Below are positions 15,931 to 23,575 of a stretch of 26,641 nt of DNA, in pieces; position 1 is the first letter of the stretch; each line of letters begins with the position of its first letter. The notes under the pieces are model-generated. The model was not told the DNA's origin and did no database searches. It was given only the letters and a program-made list of their open reading frames with translations. The position numbers and the translations under genes are program-made. This DNA comes from CAIYZT01 sp052387855 (lineage in GTDB: Bacteria; Pseudomonadota; Alphaproteobacteria; Rhodobacterales; Rhodobacteraceae), in the NCBI GenBank assembly GCA_052387855.1, contig JBQTIT010000076.1, positions 1 to 26,641 on the forward strand, read 5' to 3'.

Positions 15931-17028
15931 TCACAGCGACGCGAGTGCAGCGGGCAGGGCGGTCTCAAGGGCCGCCAGCGCCGGCTCGTCGCCCAGGCTG
16001 ACGCGGATGCAGCGGTCCAGGGGCGGGGCGCCGGGCATGCGCACAAAGATGCCCCGGTCCAGAAGCGCCGCCAGCAGCGCGCGGGCATGGGTTCCGTCGC
16101 GGCCGCAGTCCAGCGTCACGAAATTGGTGGCCGAGGGCAGGGGAACGAGCCCGTTCGCCCGCGCGATGGCGCCAAGGCGCGCGCGGGCCGCTTCTGCCAG
16201 TTGCCGGACATGGTCCAGATGCCGGGTGTCCGCCAGCGCCGCCAGCGCCCCGGCCTGCGCGATGCGCCCGACCGCGAAATGGTTGCGCACCCGGTCAAAG
16301 GCGGCGGCCAGGCCGGGCTCGGCCAGGGCATAGCCGATCCGCGCGCCGGCCATACCATGGGCCTTGGAAAAGGTGCGAAACCGGATGACGCGCGGATCGT
16401 CCGGCGCCACCCGCGCCGCAGTGCCGGGCGGGGCGAGGTCGACATAGGCCTCGTCCAGCACCAGCAGCGCCTGGTCCGGCATCGCGCCGATCATCTCCTC
16501 GACCCGCGCGCCGGGGTGGTGCGAGCCCATGGGGTTGTCGGGATTGGCCAGGTAGACCAGCCGCGAGCCCGTGGCGCGGGCCAGGTCCAAAAGCGCGTCC
16601 GGATCCTCGTGCCAGCCCCGGTAGGGCGCGCGGTGCAGCACCCCGCCATGGCCGGTGACGTGAAAGTTGAAGGTCGGATAGGCCCCGGCCGAGGTGGTTA
16701 CCGGCGTTCCCGCCTGAACCGTCAGGCGCACCAGATAGCCCAGGAGCGCGTCGATCCCCTCGCCCACCACCACATGGGCCGGGCTGACCCCGTGCAGGGC
16801 GGCGATGGCGGCCCTGAGGTCGTGGTTTTCCGGATCGCCATACATCCAGACCCCCGCCGCCGCCGCCTTCATGGCCCGCAGCGCCTGCGGGGAGGGGCCG
16901 AACAGCGATTCATTGGCGCCGAGCCGCGCGTCAAAGGGGCGCCCGCGCGCGCGTTCCTGCGCCTCGGGCCCGACAAAGGGGACGGTGGCGGGCAGGGCGG
17001 CGGCATGGGGGGTCAGAAAACGCGACAT
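15931..17028 (-). CDS. HisC-like PLP-dependent aminotransferase
   Basis: The 365-residue fold-type I aminotransferase resembles histidinol-phosphate aminotransferases. It shows LGANESLFGPSPQAL, VVVGEGIDALLGYLV, YLANPDNPMGS, VLDEAYVD (D192 to the PLP ring nitrogen), the Schiff-base lysine K222 in FSKAHGMAGARIGYA, and R230. Family members act on histidinol phosphate or on aromatic and related amino acids; without other his genes nearby the true substrate is open. The next gene on the strand is a DUF1992 protein, 50 bp upstream. It is convergent with the DUF4177 gene. Confidence 0.92.
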   Translation of the reverse strand: MSRFLTPHAAALPATVPFVGPEAQERARGRPFDARLGANESLFGPSPQALRAMKAAAAGVWMYGDPENHDLRAAIAALHGVSPAHVVVGEGIDALLGYLVRLTVQAGTPVTTSAGAYPTFNFHVTGHGGVLHRAPYRGWHEDPDALLDLARATGSRLVYLANPDNPMGSHHPGARVEEMIGAMPDQALLVLDEAYVDLAPPGTAARVAPDDPRVIRFRTFSKAHGMAGARIGYALAEPGLAAAFDRVRNHFAVGRIAQAGALAALADTRHLDHVRQLAEAARARLGAIARANGLVPLPSATNFVTLDCGRDGTHARALLAALLDRGIFVRMPGAPPLDRCIRVSLGDEPALAALETALPAALASL

Positions 17029-17078
17029 GGGGCCAAGGTGCCAGCGCAGGTGCCCCCGCGCAAGGGGGGGCGGGGCGG

Positions 17079-17411
17079 TCAGCCGCTCAGGAACTTGCGC
17101 CGCGCCTCGGCGGCGATGGCGCGGCGCATCTCGATGTCGGCGAGCACGGCCATCGCGGCACGGCGCTCGGCCGCATCCGTCAGGGTGGCCAGATGCGCGC
17201 GCTGCGCCTCGGCCGCCTTGGCCAGGGTGATCTCTTCGGGCAGGGCCCCGGCCCCGGCCATGATGTGAAAGCCGATGGCATCGGAGGCGGAGACAAAGGC
17301 ATTGGCGCTCTGCTCGGGCAGGGGCTTGCCCTCGCCCTCCAGGCCCTGCAACTTGCCCTCGGCGCGCGCAAGGGCGATTTGGCGTTCGGCAAGCTTGTTC
17401 AGCCAGGACAT
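17079..17411 (-). CDS. DUF1992 (DnaJ-related) small protein
   Basis: This 110-residue, Ala/Glu-rich helical protein starts MSWLNKLAERQIALARAEGK and contains FENLEGxGKPL-like spacing (LQGLEGEGKPLPEQ), the mark of the DUF1992 family that includes the C-terminal region of some DnaJ-like proteins. It has no J domain here. The function is unknown. ATG 17411 is set by AAAGGAG eight bases upstream; the longer upstream frame runs through a repeat and valS antisense and is rejected. It lies between valS and the aminotransferase on the same strand. Confidence 0.85.
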   Translation of the reverse strand: MSWLNKLAERQIALARAEGKLQGLEGEGKPLPEQSANAFVSASDAIGFHIMAGAGALPEEITLAKAAEAQRAHLATLTDAAERRAAMAVLADIEMRRAIAAEARRKFLSG

Positions 17412-17462
17412 CGGTCGGGCTCCTTTCAGGGCCAATATGGGACCTGAGGCGGAAAAGCGAAA

Positions 17463-17532
17463 GGGGGGCTGCGCGCCCCCCTCTGCCCTGCGGGCATTCA
17501 CCCCGGCGGGATATTTTCGGACAGAAAATATC
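17463..17532 (-). terminator. valS 3' hairpins with GGGATATTT element, copy B
   Basis: Next to and overlapping the valS stop codon, GATATTTTC (17510-17518) pairs with GAAAATATC (17524-17532). Further on are TGCCC-TGC-GGGCA (17484-17496) and a GGGGGGC/GCCCCCC stem (17463-17481), followed on the minus strand by TTTCGCTTTT. The last GC stem plus T-rich tail is a good intrinsic terminator for valS. Confidence 0.7.
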
Positions 17533-20374
17533 AGCCGATCTCGGCCAGCCTTGCCAGCGCGGCCCTGATCCCTGCCGCCTCTTCCTCGCGCAGGGCGAGG
17601 TTGGCGCGGGCCTCGTCGACCACCTCTTCGGGGGCGGAGGCGGCGAAATTGGGGTTGTTCAGGCGCCCCTTGAGCCCGCCGATCTCTTTGGCCAGCTTGT
17701 CCATGGCCTTCGACAGCCGCGCCTTTTCCTCGGCGATGTCGATGATCCCGGCCAGCGGGATCGCAAAACTTGCCCCCGGCGCCGTCAGGCTGATCGACCC
17801 CTTCGGGGCGGGCCCCTCGGACAGGGTTTCGATCCGGGCGAGCCGGCGAATCAGCGCCGCGTTCCGCTCCCATGCCGCCCGCGCCTCGGGCGCCATCGCG
17901 GTCGCCACGATGTCGATCTTGAGCCCCACCGGCACGCGCACCTGCGCCCGGGCCGAGCGGACCTCGTCGATCAGCGTGGTGACCCAGCCCATCTCGGCCT
18001 CGGCCTGCGCCGTGATCAGAGCTGCCCCGTAGGTCGGCCAGTCCTGATGCACCAGCAGATTGGCGCGGGTGCCCGTGGTGGCCCACAACTCTTCGGTGAT
18101 GAAGGGCATGAAGGGGTGCAGCAGGATCATGCACTGGTCCAGCACCCAGGCCATGGTGGCCCGCGTCTCGGCGGCCTGCGGGCCGTCAAACAGCGGCTTG
18201 GCGAACTCGACATACCAGTCGCAGACCTTGCCCCAGACGAATTTGTAAAGCGCATCCGCCGCCTGATCAAAGCGGTAGGCGGTCAGCGCGGCGTTCACCT
18301 CGGCCAGGGTCTTGGCGGTCTCGCCGATGATCCACTGGTTCGCGGTGGCACTGGCCTGAGGTGCCCCGGTGCGGGTGACATGCCCCTGCCAGACGCCGTT
18401 CATCTCGGCAAAGCGGCAGGCGTTCCACAGCTTGGTGCCGAAATTGCGGTAGCCGGCGATGCGGGCGGGGTCGTATTTCAACACCCCGCCCATCGAGGCC
18501 ATGGCGGCATTGGTGAAGCGCAGCGCATCGGCACCGAATTCATTGATCGCATCGAGCGGGTCGACCACGTTGCCGAGCGATTTCGACATCTTCTTGCCCT
18601 TGGCGTCGCGCACCAGGCCGTGCAGATAGACGTCCTTGAAGGGCACCTGCCCGACCACGGCAAGCTGCATCATCATCATCCGCGCGACCCAGAAAAAGAT
18701 GATGTCCGAGCCGGTGATGAGCGTGGAGGTGGGGAAATAGGTTTTCAGTTCGGGGGTCTGGTCGGGCCAGCCGAGCGTGCCGATGGGCCAGAGGCCGGAG
18801 GAGAACCAGGTGTCGAGGACGTCGGGGTCGCGCGTCAGGTCCCTGCCGCCGGCCAGCTTGCGGGCCTCGCCCTCGCTGGGCGCGCAGTAATGGTTGCCTT
18901 GCGCATCATACCACACCGGAATCTGATGCCCCCACCAAAGCTGGCGGCTGATGCACCAGGGCTCGATGTTCTCCAGCCAGTGGAAATAGGTCTTCTCGCC
19001 GCTTTCGGGCATGATCCGGGTCGCGCCGGTCCGCACCGCTTCCAGCGCCGGGCCGACGATCTTTGAGGTGTCCACGAACCACTGGTCGGTCAGCATCGGC
19101 TCGATCACCACCTTTGATCGGTCGCCAAAGGGCTGCATGATCTTTTTCGCCTCGACCACCGGCTCCAGCCGCAGATGCTCGGAGCCGGTTTCGGGGTCGA
19201 TCTCCTTGACCAGAACCGTCACCGCCAGCCCGGCGGCGCCGATGTCGGCCACCACCGCCTTGCGCGCCTCGAACCGGTCCATTCCGCGATATTTTTCCGG
19301 CACCAGGTTCAGCGCGTCCACCTCTGCCTCAGAGGTCGCGCTGCCCGCCGCGATCTCGCGGGCCCGGGCAACCGCCTGCGTATAGGGCGCCCCGTCGGCC
19401 CGCATCGCGCCGCGCGTGTCCATCAGCCGGTAGCAGGGCAGGCCGGCGCGCCTGGCCACGGCATAGTCGTTGAAATCATGCGCGCCGGTGATCTTGACCG
19501 CGCCCGAGCCGAAATCCGGGTCGGGGTATTCATCCGTGATGATCGGGATCAGACGGTCGCACAAGGGCAGATGCACCATCTTGCCCACGATCGGCGCATA
19601 GCGCGCGTCCGAGGGGTGCACCGCGACCGCGCCATCGCCCAGCATCGTCTCGGGCCGCGTCGTGGCGATGGAGATGTAGTCGCGCCGCTCGCGCAGGGTC
19701 ACGTTCCCCTCGGCATCACGCTCGATGTATTCATAGCTTTCCCCGCCCGCGAGCCGGTACTTGAAATGCCACATGTGGCCGGCAACCTCGGTATTCTCGA
19801 CCTCCAGATCGGAAATCGCCGTCTCGAAATGCGGGTCCCAGTTGACCAGACGCTTGCCGCGATAGATCAGGCCCTTGTTGTACATCTCGACAAAGACCTT
19901 GGTCACCGCGTCCGGGAAATTGCCCGACATGGTGAATGCCTCGCGGTCCCAGTCGCAGGAGGCGCCCAGCCGCTTGAGCTGGTTGATGATCGTGCCGCCG
20001 GACTGCTCCTTCCACTCCCAGACGCGGGCCAGAAACGCCTCCCGGCCCATCTCTCGGCGGGGGGGCTCTTGGCGCAGGGCCAACTCGCGCTCCACCACCA
20101 TTTGCGTCGCGATGCCGGCATGGTCGGTACCGACCTGCCACAGCACATCATCCCCCATCATCCGGTGCCACCGCACCAGGATGTCCTGCAAGGTGTTGTT
20201 GAAGGCGTGGCCCATGTGCAGGCTGCCGGTCACGTTCGGCGGCGGGATCATGATGGAAAAGGGCTTGCCGCCCGGCTTCTTGTTCGCCCCGGCGCGGCCG
20301 ACCTTCTGCCGCTCCCACAGGGCGGAAATGCGCGCCTCGGCCTCGGCCGGATCAAAGGTCTTTTCCATCGGCAT
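17531..20374 (-). CDS. valS: Valyl-tRNA synthetase
   Basis: The 947-residue class I aminoacyl-tRNA synthetase has PPPNVTGSLHMGHAFNN (HMGH 53-56) and KMSKS (595-599). It contains an editing domain between them (TTRPETMLGDGAVAVHP), the anticodon-binding domain, and a C-terminal coiled-coil arm (EEKARLSKAMDKLAKEIGGLKGRL). It charges tRNA-Val and hydrolyses mischarged Thr-tRNA-Val. ATG 20374 (MPMEKTFDPAEAEAR) is preferred because GAGAGG lies 9 nt before it, but directly abuts ATG 20383; the latter would add three residues. It is a housekeeping gene with a candidate promoter just upstream. Confidence 0.97.
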   Translation of the reverse strand: MPMEKTFDPAEAEARISALWERQKVGRAGANKKPGGKPFSIMIPPPNVTGSLHMGHAFNNTLQDILVRWHRMMGDDVLWQVGTDHAGIATQMVVERELALRQEPPRREMGREAFLARVWEWKEQSGGTIINQLKRLGASCDWDREAFTMSGNFPDAVTKVFVEMYNKGLIYRGKRLVNWDPHFETAISDLEVENTEVAGHMWHFKYRLAGGESYEYIERDAEGNVTLRERRDYISIATTRPETMLGDGAVAVHPSDARYAPIVGKMVHLPLCDRLIPIITDEYPDPDFGSGAVKITGAHDFNDYAVARRAGLPCYRLMDTRGAMRADGAPYTQAVARAREIAAGSATSEAEVDALNLVPEKYRGMDRFEARKAVVADIGAAGLAVTVLVKEIDPETGSEHLRLEPVVEAKKIMQPFGDRSKVVIEPMLTDQWFVDTSKIVGPALEAVRTGATRIMPESGEKTYFHWLENIEPWCISRQLWWGHQIPVWYDAQGNHYCAPSEGEARKLAGGRDLTRDPDVLDTWFSSGLWPIGTLGWPDQTPELKTYFPTSTLITGSDIIFFWVARMMMMQLAVVGQVPFKDVYLHGLVRDAKGKKMSKSLGNVVDPLDAINEFGADALRFTNAAMASMGGVLKYDPARIAGYRNFGTKLWNACRFAEMNGVWQGHVTRTGAPQASATANQWIIGETAKTLAEVNAALTAYRFDQAADALYKFVWGKVCDWYVEFAKPLFDGPQAAETRATMAWVLDQCMILLHPFMPFITEELWATTGTRANLLVHQDWPTYGAALITAQAEAEMGWVTTLIDEVRSARAQVRVPVGLKIDIVATAMAPEARAAWERNAALIRRLARIETLSEGPAPKGSISLTAPGASFAIPLAGIIDIAEEKARLSKAMDKLAKEIGGLKGRLNNPNFAASAPEEVVDEARANLALREEEAAGIRAALARLAEIG

Positions 20375-20398
20375 GTCGGTCATCCTCTCGCTGCTGCC

Positions 20399-20427
20399 CG
20401 AATAGACAATGACATGCGGATTTCCAA
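20399..20427 (-). promoter_or_regulatory. Candidate valS promoter
   Basis: On the minus strand TTGGAA (20422-20427) and TATTCG (20399-20404) are 17 bp apart, just upstream of valS. The start point would lie only about 10-20 nt before the start codon, which also favours ATG 20374. Confidence 0.4.
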
Positions 20428-20464
20428 GCCGTCCCGGGGCGCGAAGTGCCCCACCCGGTCTTCT

Positions 20465-20512
20465 TCTCTGCCCAAATATCCCCGCCGGAGGCGCAGGCCG
20501 GCCCGGGGCGCG
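20465..20512 (-). repeat. GGGATATTT element, copy C
   Basis: On the minus strand a GC-rich segment with small stems (GCCGG...CCGGC) is followed by GGGGATATTTGGGCAGAGAAG, between the Lrp stop and the valS promoter. The core GGGATATTT is at 20474-20482. Its orientation relative to the flanking genes is opposite to copies A and B. Confidence 0.55.
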
Positions 20513-20527
20513 GCGGCGGCAGGGCGC

Positions 20528-20959
20528 TCAGACCGCCCGGTCGATCCGGGTCGACAGATGAATCAGGCTTTCCGAGGATTTGACTCCCGTCAGCCCGCCG
20601 ATCTGGTCCAGCACCGAATCAAGCACCTGCGTGTTCGAGGCAGCGATCTGGAGCAAGAGATCAAAGCGCCCCGAGGTGGTAAAGACGCGCTCGATCTCGG
20701 GCAGGGCTTTCAGCCGTTGCAGGATCGCGGCCTGCGCGCGCGGCTCGATCGTCAAGAGGACCGAGGCGCGCAGCCGCCCCTGACGGGCCGCCTCGCCCAG
20801 TTTCAGCGTGTAGCCGGCGATGACCCCGGTGGTCTCAAGCCGCTCCAGCCGCGCCTGGATGGTCGAGCGCGCCACCTTCAGCTTGCGCGCCAGCGTCGCC
20901 ACCGACATCCGCGCGTCGGCACCCAAAAGCGTCAATATGTTCCGGTCGAGATCATCCAT
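20528..20959 (-). CDS. Lrp/AsnC-family transcriptional regulator
   Basis: The 143-residue protein has an N-terminal helix-turn-helix (MDDLDRNILTLLGADARMSVATLARKLKVARSTIQARLERLE) and a C-terminal RAM/ligand-binding domain (LRASVLLTIEPRAQ, FTTSGRFDLLLQIAA, VKSSESLIHLSTRIDRAV). Such proteins form octamers and sense amino acids. It is divergent from the ornithine decarboxylase gene, so control of that gene, perhaps with ornithine or a related amino acid as effector, is likely but inferred. The start ATG 20959 has no clear Shine-Dalgarno. A 13-bp palindrome lies 20 bp upstream. Confidence 0.93.
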   Translation of the reverse strand: MDDLDRNILTLLGADARMSVATLARKLKVARSTIQARLERLETTGVIAGYTLKLGEAARQGRLRASVLLTIEPRAQAAILQRLKALPEIERVFTTSGRFDLLLQIAASNTQVLDSVLDQIGGLTGVKSSESLIHLSTRIDRAV

Positions 20960-20978
20960 GCAACATGTCCAGAGATTT

Positions 20979-20991
20979 CGTCATTATGACG
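20979..20991. promoter_or_regulatory. CGTCAT-T-ATGACG palindrome, candidate Lrp operator
   Basis: This perfect 13-bp palindrome lies in the divergent gap between Lrp and ornithine decarboxylase, next to the AT-rich stretch TTTATATAG (21005-21013) that could serve as a -10 region. Lrp-type repressors often bind such sites near their own promoters. Confidence 0.55.
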
Positions 20992-21009
20992 ATGATTCAC
21001 GTCGTTTAT

Positions 21010-21185
21010 ATAGTTTTGTTCGGTGAAGTTGTAGCCCATATGCGGCATTCTCAGTTGCAGGAAAAGGGCGGCTCATACGCACCTGGCCTGGTTGGAAAAA
21101 CCACGCGGGTCCCGGGCCGTTCATACCATTCATGGTGTGGCGACAGAGGAGGACACGCATCTTGTTGGCAGAAAGGATCACGCCG
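21010..21185 (+). ncRNA. Possible structured leader of ornithine decarboxylase (speF-like)
   Basis: There are about 225 bp between the two divergent starts, much of it on the decarboxylase side and non-coding. Visible stems are TGGTT-GGAAA-AACCA (21089-21103) and ACCAT-TC-ATGGT (21125-21136), with a final purine-rich AGAGGAGGA run. Alphaproteobacterial ornithine decarboxylase genes are known to carry a conserved speF leader RNA; whether this is one needs a covariance-model search. Confidence 0.4.
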
Positions 21186-22331
21186 ATGGGACTGTCCAAA
21201 TCGATCTGGACCAATCCGACCGAATTCCTGACCTCGCAGCAGCCGGAAAATCCTGTGCTGTTCTTTGCGCCTTCGGTGCTTCAGGCCACGGCACAGCGGT
21301 TCATGTCCGGGTTTCCGGGTCTGGTGACCTATGCCGTCAAGTCCAACCCCGGCGAAGAGGTCATCGAGAACCTGGTCGCGGCCGGGATGCGCGGTTTTGA
21401 CTGCGCCTCGCCCTTCGAGATCGACCTGATCCGCCGGCTCGCCCCCGAGGCGGCCATCCATTACAACAACCCGGTCCGCTCGCGCGCCGAGATCGCCCTT
21501 GCGGTCGAGCGCGGCGTCAAATCCTGGTCGGTCGACAGCCATACCGAGCTGGCCAAGCTGATCGAGCTTGTCCCGGCCCAGGGCTGCGAAATTTCGGTGC
21601 GCTTCAAGCTGCCGGTCGCGGGCGCCGCCTACAACTTCGGCGCCAAGTTCGGCGCCACCGAAGAGGTCGCGGCAGAGCTGTTGCGCAAGGTGGCGGCGGC
21701 GGGCTTTGTGCCCTCGATCACCTTCCACGCCGGCACCCAGTGCACCGACCCCGAGGCCTGGGCCGCCTATATCCGCGAGGCGGCGGTGATCGCGCAGAAG
21801 GCCGACGTCACGATTGCCCGCCTGAACGTGGGCGGCGGCTTTCCCAGCCACCGCGCCACCGGGATCCTGCCGCAGCTTGAGGCGATCTTTGAAACCATCG
21901 ACCGCGTTGCGACCGAGGCCTTTGGCGCCAAGCGGCCGGCGCTGGTCTGCGAGCCGGGCCGCGGCCTGTGCGGCGATGCCTTTGTGCTGGCCGCAAGGGT
22001 CAAGGCGGTGCGCGACGGCACGCATGTCTTTCTGAACGACGGGATCTATGGCTCGCTGTTCGAGCTTGGCCAGATTGGCATCATCGACCGGATCGAGGTG
22101 CTCGACCCGGCCGGCAACCGGCGCCGGGGCAAGACCATGGGGCGCATCTGCTTTGGCCCGACCTGCGATTCGGTCGACCGGCTGCCGGGCGATGTGCCCT
22201 TTCCCTCGGACATCGCCGAGGGCGATTTTGCCGTGGTCCACGGCATGGGCGCCTATTCGACCGTCACCAACAGCCGCTTCAACGGCTTTGGCGAGTTGGC
22301 GCGGGTGACGGTGCTGTCGGCCAAGCTGTGA
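21186..22331 (+). CDS. odc: Ornithine decarboxylase, eukaryote-like fold III (type IV) PLP enzyme
   Basis: The 381-residue enzyme removes CO2 from ornithine to give putrescine (some bacterial members also use lysine). It shows the PLP lysine K52 in TYAVKSNPGEE, FHAGTQC (180-186), the phosphate-binding GGGFPS (216-221), EPGRGLCGDAF (256-266), and the C-terminal CDSVD motif with catalytic C327 and D328. The active site is formed across a dimer. ATG 21186 follows AAGGA by 8 nt; the frame is open upstream to 21132, but that lies in the leader. It is divergent from an Lrp regulator. A putrescine-forming amidase gene lies 1.2 kb downstream. Confidence 0.93.
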   Translation: MGLSKSIWTNPTEFLTSQQPENPVLFFAPSVLQATAQRFMSGFPGLVTYAVKSNPGEEVIENLVAAGMRGFDCASPFEIDLIRRLAPEAAIHYNNPVRSRAEIALAVERGVKSWSVDSHTELAKLIELVPAQGCEISVRFKLPVAGAAYNFGAKFGATEEVAAELLRKVAAAGFVPSITFHAGTQCTDPEAWAAYIREAAVIAQKADVTIARLNVGGGFPSHRATGILPQLEAIFETIDRVATEAFGAKRPALVCEPGRGLCGDAFVLAARVKAVRDGTHVFLNDGIYGSLFELGQIGIIDRIEVLDPAGNRRRGKTMGRICFGPTCDSVDRLPGDVPFPSDIAEGDFAVVHGMGAYSTVTNSRFNGFGELARVTVLSAKL

Positions 22332-22349
22332 AATCCGCGCGATCCCGGG

Positions 22350-22363
22350 CTTTCAACCGAAAG
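22350..22363 (+). terminator. Weak hairpin after ornithine decarboxylase
   Basis: CTTTC-AACC-GAAAG lies 18 nt after the stop codon and is followed by TGTT. The short stem makes it a weak terminator candidate. Confidence 0.3.
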
Positions 22364-22444
22364 TGTTAAGGTCCGGCTGACGGCGCGGTGCTAGACTCAC
22401 CGGGTCGCCCGCTGCGGCGGTCTTCCTTCGGGTCAGGTGATGTG

Positions 22445-23524
22445 ATGTCGCTGCTCGCCAAACTTCGCCGATGGTGGCAGGGTCGCCCCGTTGTCACCGC
22501 CGAACCTGCCGCCCCGCCGCTGCTCGGGGCCAAGCGCGGGCGCGTGGACCACGTCATCATTCTGGACGGTACGCTTTCGATGCTGGACGAGGGGTTTGAA
22601 ACCAACGCCGGCCTGCTGTTCAAACTCCTGTCCGAGGGTCGGCTCCGGGCCGACCGCACGGTGTATTACGAGCCCGGGCTCCAGTGGCAGGGCTGGGGTC
22701 GCCTGCACGACATCGCGCGCGGCAAGGGGGTGAACCGGCAGATCCGGCGCGCCTATGGCTGGCTTGCCTCGCACTACCGCGAAGGGGACGGGATCTATCT
22801 TTTCGGCTTTTCGCGCGGCGCTTTCGCCGTGCGCTCGCTGGCCGGGGTGATCGACCGGGTGGGCCTGGTGCGGCGTGAGGCGGCGACCGAAAGGGCGGTG
22901 TCGCAGGCCTATCGGCACTACCGCACCGATCCGGACAGCCCCGCCGCCCGCGCCTTTGCCGCCGCCCATTGCCACGCCGCTTGTGCGATCGACTGCGTCG
23001 GTGTCTGGGACACGGTCAAGGCGCTGGGGGTCAGGCTGCCGCTGCTCTGGATGCTGACCGAGGGGCGCAACCGGTTCCACAACCACCACCTGGGCGCCAG
23101 CGTCCGTCACGGGTTTCACGCCCTGGCCCTGCACGAAACCCGCGTCGCCTTTGAGCCGGTGATGTGGACCACGCCCCCCGGCCATGCCGGCAACGTCGAG
23201 CAGGTCTGGTTTCGCGGTGCCCATGGCGACGTCGGCGGTCATATCGGGCACGATCCGCGCTCGCGCCCGCTGTCCAACATCCCCCTGGTCTGGATGATCG
23301 AGCGGGCCGAGGCGGTGGGCCTTGCCGCGCCCGAGGGCTGGCGCGACAGGTTTCCCTGCGATGCCAACGCTCCGATGGTGGGAACACTGCGCGGCTGGGG
23401 GGCGCTGTTCCTGCTGCGCCGGGCAAGGGTGGTGGGACGTGACCCGTCAGAGCGGCTTCATCCCAGCGCGTCGGGCCAGCGCCCCTTCAGTTGGGTGCCC
23501 TGGCCGCTGACGCGACTCTATTGA
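22445..23524 (+). CDS. DUF2235 alpha/beta-hydrolase (Tle1-like)
   Basis: The 359-residue protein belongs to the DUF2235 family. It shows HVIILDGTLS near residue 37 in place of the common FxDGTWN, the nucleophile elbow GFSRGAFAVRSLAG (GxSxG), CVGVWDTVKALG (likely acid D), and WFRGAHGDVGG (likely catalytic H). Relatives include type VI secretion phospholipase effectors (Tle1), but many are stand-alone housekeeping-like proteins. No secretion signal, VgrG, PAAR or immunity gene is seen nearby, so the effector idea is unsupported here. ATG 22445 has AGGTGA a few bases upstream. It sits between two putrescine genes without an obvious link. Confidence 0.88.
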   Translation: MSLLAKLRRWWQGRPVVTAEPAAPPLLGAKRGRVDHVIILDGTLSMLDEGFETNAGLLFKLLSEGRLRADRTVYYEPGLQWQGWGRLHDIARGKGVNRQIRRAYGWLASHYREGDGIYLFGFSRGAFAVRSLAGVIDRVGLVRREAATERAVSQAYRHYRTDPDSPAARAFAAAHCHAACAIDCVGVWDTVKALGVRLPLLWMLTEGRNRFHNHHLGASVRHGFHALALHETRVAFEPVMWTTPPGHAGNVEQVWFRGAHGDVGGHIGHDPRSRPLSNIPLVWMIERAEAVGLAAPEGWRDRFPCDANAPMVGTLRGWGALFLLRRARVVGRDPSERLHPSASGQRPFSWVPWPLTRLY

Positions 23525-23525
23525 T

Positions 23526-23548
23526 TTTGCCGGCGCCGGCGGGGCAAA
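23526..23548 (+). terminator. GC-rich hairpin after the DUF2235 gene
   Basis: TTTGCC (23526-23531) pairs with GGCAAA (23543-23548) around a GGCGCC-containing loop, directly after the stop codon and 28 bp before aguB. It may be a terminator or part of the aguB promoter region; its function is uncertain. Confidence 0.35.
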
Positions 23549-23575
23549 TGGGGCGAGCCCAACCGGAGCCTGCCC

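Noticed and set aside
22445..23524. The DUF2235 protein as a type VI secretion effector locus
   Set aside because: There is no VgrG, PAAR, Hcp, adaptor or immunity gene in the neighbourhood, and the family has many non-effector members.
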